Positions 61,970 to 64,000 of a stretch of 64,000 bases of DNA are shown here, piece by piece. The stretch spans positions 310,001-374,000 of the forward strand of contig JACKNM010000004.1 of the NCBI GenBank assembly GCA_024234875.1. The letters are read 5' to 3'. How positions within the stretch are numbered: the first letter of the stretch is position 1; the number at the start of each line of letters is the position of its first letter. The notes under the pieces are model-generated. The model saw only the letters and a list, made by a program, of their open reading frames with translations, made no database searches and was not told where the DNA came from. The DNA comes from Ectothiorhodospiraceae bacterium (GTDB lineage Bacteria > Pseudomonadota > Gammaproteobacteria > HK1). Position numbers and translations under genes: made by a program.

Positions 61970-62907
61970 CCCACCCGCACCCTCGGGTCGACCAGCCCGT
62001 AGACGATGTCGAGCGTGGTGTTGACCAGCACCACGGCGCAGGCGAGCACCAGCACCCCGGCCTGCACGAGCTGGTAGTCGCGAGCGAACACCGCCTTCAG
62101 CACCATCGAGCCGAGTCCCGGGCGGCTGAACACCGCCTCGACCAGAATCGCGCTACCGAGCGACCACGCGAAGGTCACGCCGATCACTGCCAACACCGGA
62201 ATCAGGGCGTTGCGCAGCGCGAGCCTGAACACGATTCGGCGCTCCGGGATCCCCATCGCACGCGCCACCCGCACGTAGTCCTGCCCGAGCACCTCGAGCA
62301 TCGCCGAGCGGGTCAGGCGCGCGATGTAGGCGGCGACGGAGAGCCCGAGCACCAGCGCCGGCAGCGCGAGGTGGTGGAGCTGCACCCACGGGTCGGCCGA
62401 CGAGCTGGCGCCGAGCGCGGGGAAGATCCGCACCTCGTGCGCCAGCAGGAGGATGCTGGCGAGGCCGACCCAGAACACCGGGAACGAGATCCCGGCCAGC
62501 GCTCCGAGCATGACCGCCATGTCGACCCAGGTCCCCTGCCGGACCGCGGAGACGACGCCGAGCGGCACCCCCACCACGACCGCGACGACGATACCGGCGA
62601 GCGCGAGCGCCGCCGACCACGGCAGGCTCTCCAGGACCTCCGCGAACGCCGGCTGGCCGGTGACCACGGAGCTTCCGAGGTCACCGCTGAACGCCCGACG
62701 CATGAAGCCGAGGTACTGCTCGTGAACCGGCCGGTCGAGCCCGAGCTGCGCGCGCAGCGCCGCGACCGCCTCGGTGGTCGCGTAGTCGCCGAGCATGTAG
62801 GTGGCGGGGTCACCCGGGATGGCCCGGATCAGGAAGAAGACCACGGTGACCATCCCGGCCACCGTGACGAACATCAGCAGCAGGCGGCGAGCGACGTATC
62901 GCAGCAC
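61966..62907 (-). CDS. Opp-type ABC importer permease (OppB/DppB-like)
   Basis: 313 aa starting YVARRLLLMFVTVAGMVTVV, then IRAIPGDPATYML, and the EAA loop YVRVARAMGIPERRIVFRLA. Six membrane helices. It lies 37 bases after the binding-protein gene. Confidence 0.93.
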   Translation of the reverse strand: MLRYVARRLLLMFVTVAGMVTVVFFLIRAIPGDPATYMLGDYATTEAVAALRAQLGLDRPVHEQYLGFMRRAFSGDLGSSVVTGQPAFAEVLESLPWSAALALAGIVVAVVVGVPLGVVSAVRQGTWVDMAVMLGALAGISFPVFWVGLASILLLAHEVRIFPALGASSSADPWVQLHHLALPALVLGLSVAAYIARLTRSAMLEVLGQDYVRVARAMGIPERRIVFRLALRNALIPVLAVIGVTFAWSLGSAILVEAVFSRPGLGSMVLKAVFARDYQLVQAGVLVLACAVVLVNTTLDIVYGLVDPRVRVG

Positions 62908-62944
62908 GATCTCGGATCCGTCGCCCGCCGCCCTGGTGATTGCC

Positions 62945-64000
62945 TCAGTTCTTCAGCGAGACCGAGTAGGTGAGGACCGTGAACAGCGAGTTCTGGACCA
63001 GCCCCTCGACCTTCGCGGTGTGGGCGAGGAACAGCCGGTCGGCGTAGAGCGGCAACACCGGCACGTCGGACATCGTCTGCTTCAACAGATCGCGGTAGAT
63101 GCCGGTGCGCTTGTCGGCATCTTGCTCCGTCGCCGCGCGCGCGAGCAGATCGTCGGCCTTGTCGTAACGCGAGGTGTTCAGCCCCGGCGGGAACGACTGG
63201 GTCGCGTACAGGCTGACCAGCGGCGAGTCCGGATCCGGCGGACCGACCACCCCGGTGACGCAGGTCATGATGTCACCCTTGCCGCGCGCCTGCAGGTACG
63301 CGCCGCGCTCGAGCACCTTGATGTTGGTCTTGATCCCGACCTTGTTGAGGTCGCTCGCGATCGGCACCACGATCTGGTCGTAGGGGCTGAATCCGACCGA
63401 CACGAGATCCAGCGTGAAGTCGCCGACACCGGCCTCGGCGAGCAACGCCTTCGCCTTCTCCGGATCGTAGGGGTACTGCGGAACGTCCTCGGAGTACTGC
63501 GGGAACGACGAGGTCAACACGCTGTGCCCCATCCCCTTGGTGCCCTTGAAGAAGCCGTCGATGAGGGCCTTGCGATTCACGCCGTAGGCGATGGCGCGGC
63601 GCACGCGCACGTCGTCGAGTGGCTTGATCGAGGTGTTGAGCACGAGGTTGATGGTGTGGTTGGCAGGGCGGTCGAGCACCGTGATCGACGCCGCCTTGCG
63701 CAGGCGGTCGATGACCACCGGGGACTGCAGCGCGAAGAAGATGTCGATCTCGCCGTTCTCGAGCGCGATCGCCGCCGCAGTCTCGTCCTTGATGACCTTG
63801 AACACCACCGCGTCGATCTTCGGCGCGCCCTCGAAGTACGACTTGTTGGCCGATAGCCGCACCTCGCTGCCCGGGGTCCACTTCTCGAACACGAACGGAC
63901 CGGTGCCGATCGGGTTGAGCGCGACCTTGTCGTCACCGATCTCGGCGACGGCCTTGCGCGACATGATCCAGCCCTGGTTGAACGCGGTCACCTTGTTCAG
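62945..64000 (-). CDS. Family 5 solute-binding protein, N-terminal part outside the window
   Basis: The last 352 codons of an SBP_bac_5 protein. The frame stays open to the right edge (LNKVTAFNQGWIMS...), so the start and signal peptide lie beyond it. Family landmarks include GTGPFVFEKWTPGSEVRLSA, VRVRRAIAYGVNRKALIDGF and YPYDPEKAKALLAEAG. It binds the ligand of the Opp-like importer that follows and is the first known gene of that operon. Its ligand may be the substrate of the PHP hydrolase downstream. Confidence 0.92.
   Translation of the reverse strand: MNKVTAFNQGWIMSRKAVAEIGDDKVALNPIGTGPFVFEKWTPGSEVRLSANKSYFEGAPKIDAVVFKVIKDETAAAIALENGEIDIFFALQSPVVIDRLRKAASITVLDRPANHTINLVLNTSIKPLDDVRVRRAIAYGVNRKALIDGFFKGTKGMGHSVLTSSFPQYSEDVPQYPYDPEKAKALLAEAGVGDFTLDLVSVGFSPYDQIVVPIASDLNKVGIKTNIKVLERGAYLQARGKGDIMTCVTGVVGPPDPDSPLVSLYATQSFPPGLNTSRYDKADDLLARAATEQDADKRTGIYRDLLKQTMSDVPVLPLYADRLFLAHTAKVEGLVQNSLFTVLTYSVSLKN

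Overview
The window is very GC-rich and densely coded, with mostly short intergenic gaps. It comes from a Gram-negative bacterium, most likely a free-living proteobacterium; I cannot fix the order or genus. The Gram-negative call rests on a type V autotransporter with a C-terminal beta-barrel, a PEP-CTERM sorting signal, sigma-54 regulators and promoters, and several c-di-GMP enzymes. I see no rRNA, tRNA, CRISPR array, transposase or phage gene. Both ends are cut: the first gene lacks its 5' end on the left, and the last (minus-strand) gene lacks its start on the right.

Layout. (1) 1-4.74 kb: a translationally coupled pair of ABC exporters, the first with a C39 leader-peptidase domain, typical of peptide (RiPP) export. 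(2) 4.9-7.7 kb: a histidine kinase and NtrC-type response regulator. (3) 7.7-18 kb: a mixed block with a TfoX-domain protein, a 1252-aa autotransporter, an acyl-CoA synthetase, a PEP-CTERM LamG-like protein behind a sigma-54 promoter, a thioesterase, a nitroreductase, and two coupled DUF2157-type membrane proteins behind a near-consensus sigma-54 promoter. (4) 18.3-23.7 kb: a catabolic run of M20 deacylase, glutamine-synthetase-like ligase, aldehyde dehydrogenase and Fe-type alcohol dehydrogenase, which reads as a gamma-glutamylation route for an amino-alcohol or amine. (5) 23.8-26.4 kb: a CHASE-PAS-GGDEF-EAL protein.

(6) 26.6-34 kb: a dipeptide-type ABC importer operon with an amidase and its small AtzG/GatC-like partner lodged between the two ATPase genes. 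(7) 34.2-38.7 kb: an Ldh-family dehydrogenase, a DUF1185 protein and a large secreted propeller/PKD/GEVED protein. (8) 38.8-45.2 kb: hydantoinase/oxoprolinase subunits A and B with a small membrane protein, a lactonase-fold protein and a DMT transporter. (9) 45.3-47.3 kb: an isopenicillin-N-synthase-like oxygenase and a 3-hydroxyisobutyrate-dehydrogenase-like enzyme. (10) 47.4-51.5 kb: a polar-amino-acid ABC importer operon ending in an N-carbamoyl-D-amino-acid hydrolase homologue. (11) 51.7-56.4 kb: a divergent flavin reductase/flavin monooxygenase pair, an HD-GYP protein, an N-carbamoylsarcosine-amidase-like hydrolase and an SDR. (12) 56.4-56.5 kb: a 185-bp inverted-repeat element filling a convergent gap. 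(13) 56.6-64 kb: a CoA-transferase, a CehA/McbA-like PHP hydrolase and an Opp-type ABC importer.

Read together, the right-hand 38 kb looks like a scavenging island for small amide, carbamoyl and cyclic-ureide nitrogen compounds. Three separate importers each travel with a different hydrolase: amidase plus AtzG-like protein, carbamoylase, and PHP hydrolase. Hydantoinase A/B and an N-carbamoylsarcosine-amidase-like enzyme lie between them. Substrates are inferred from family and context only; the sequence alone does not identify them.
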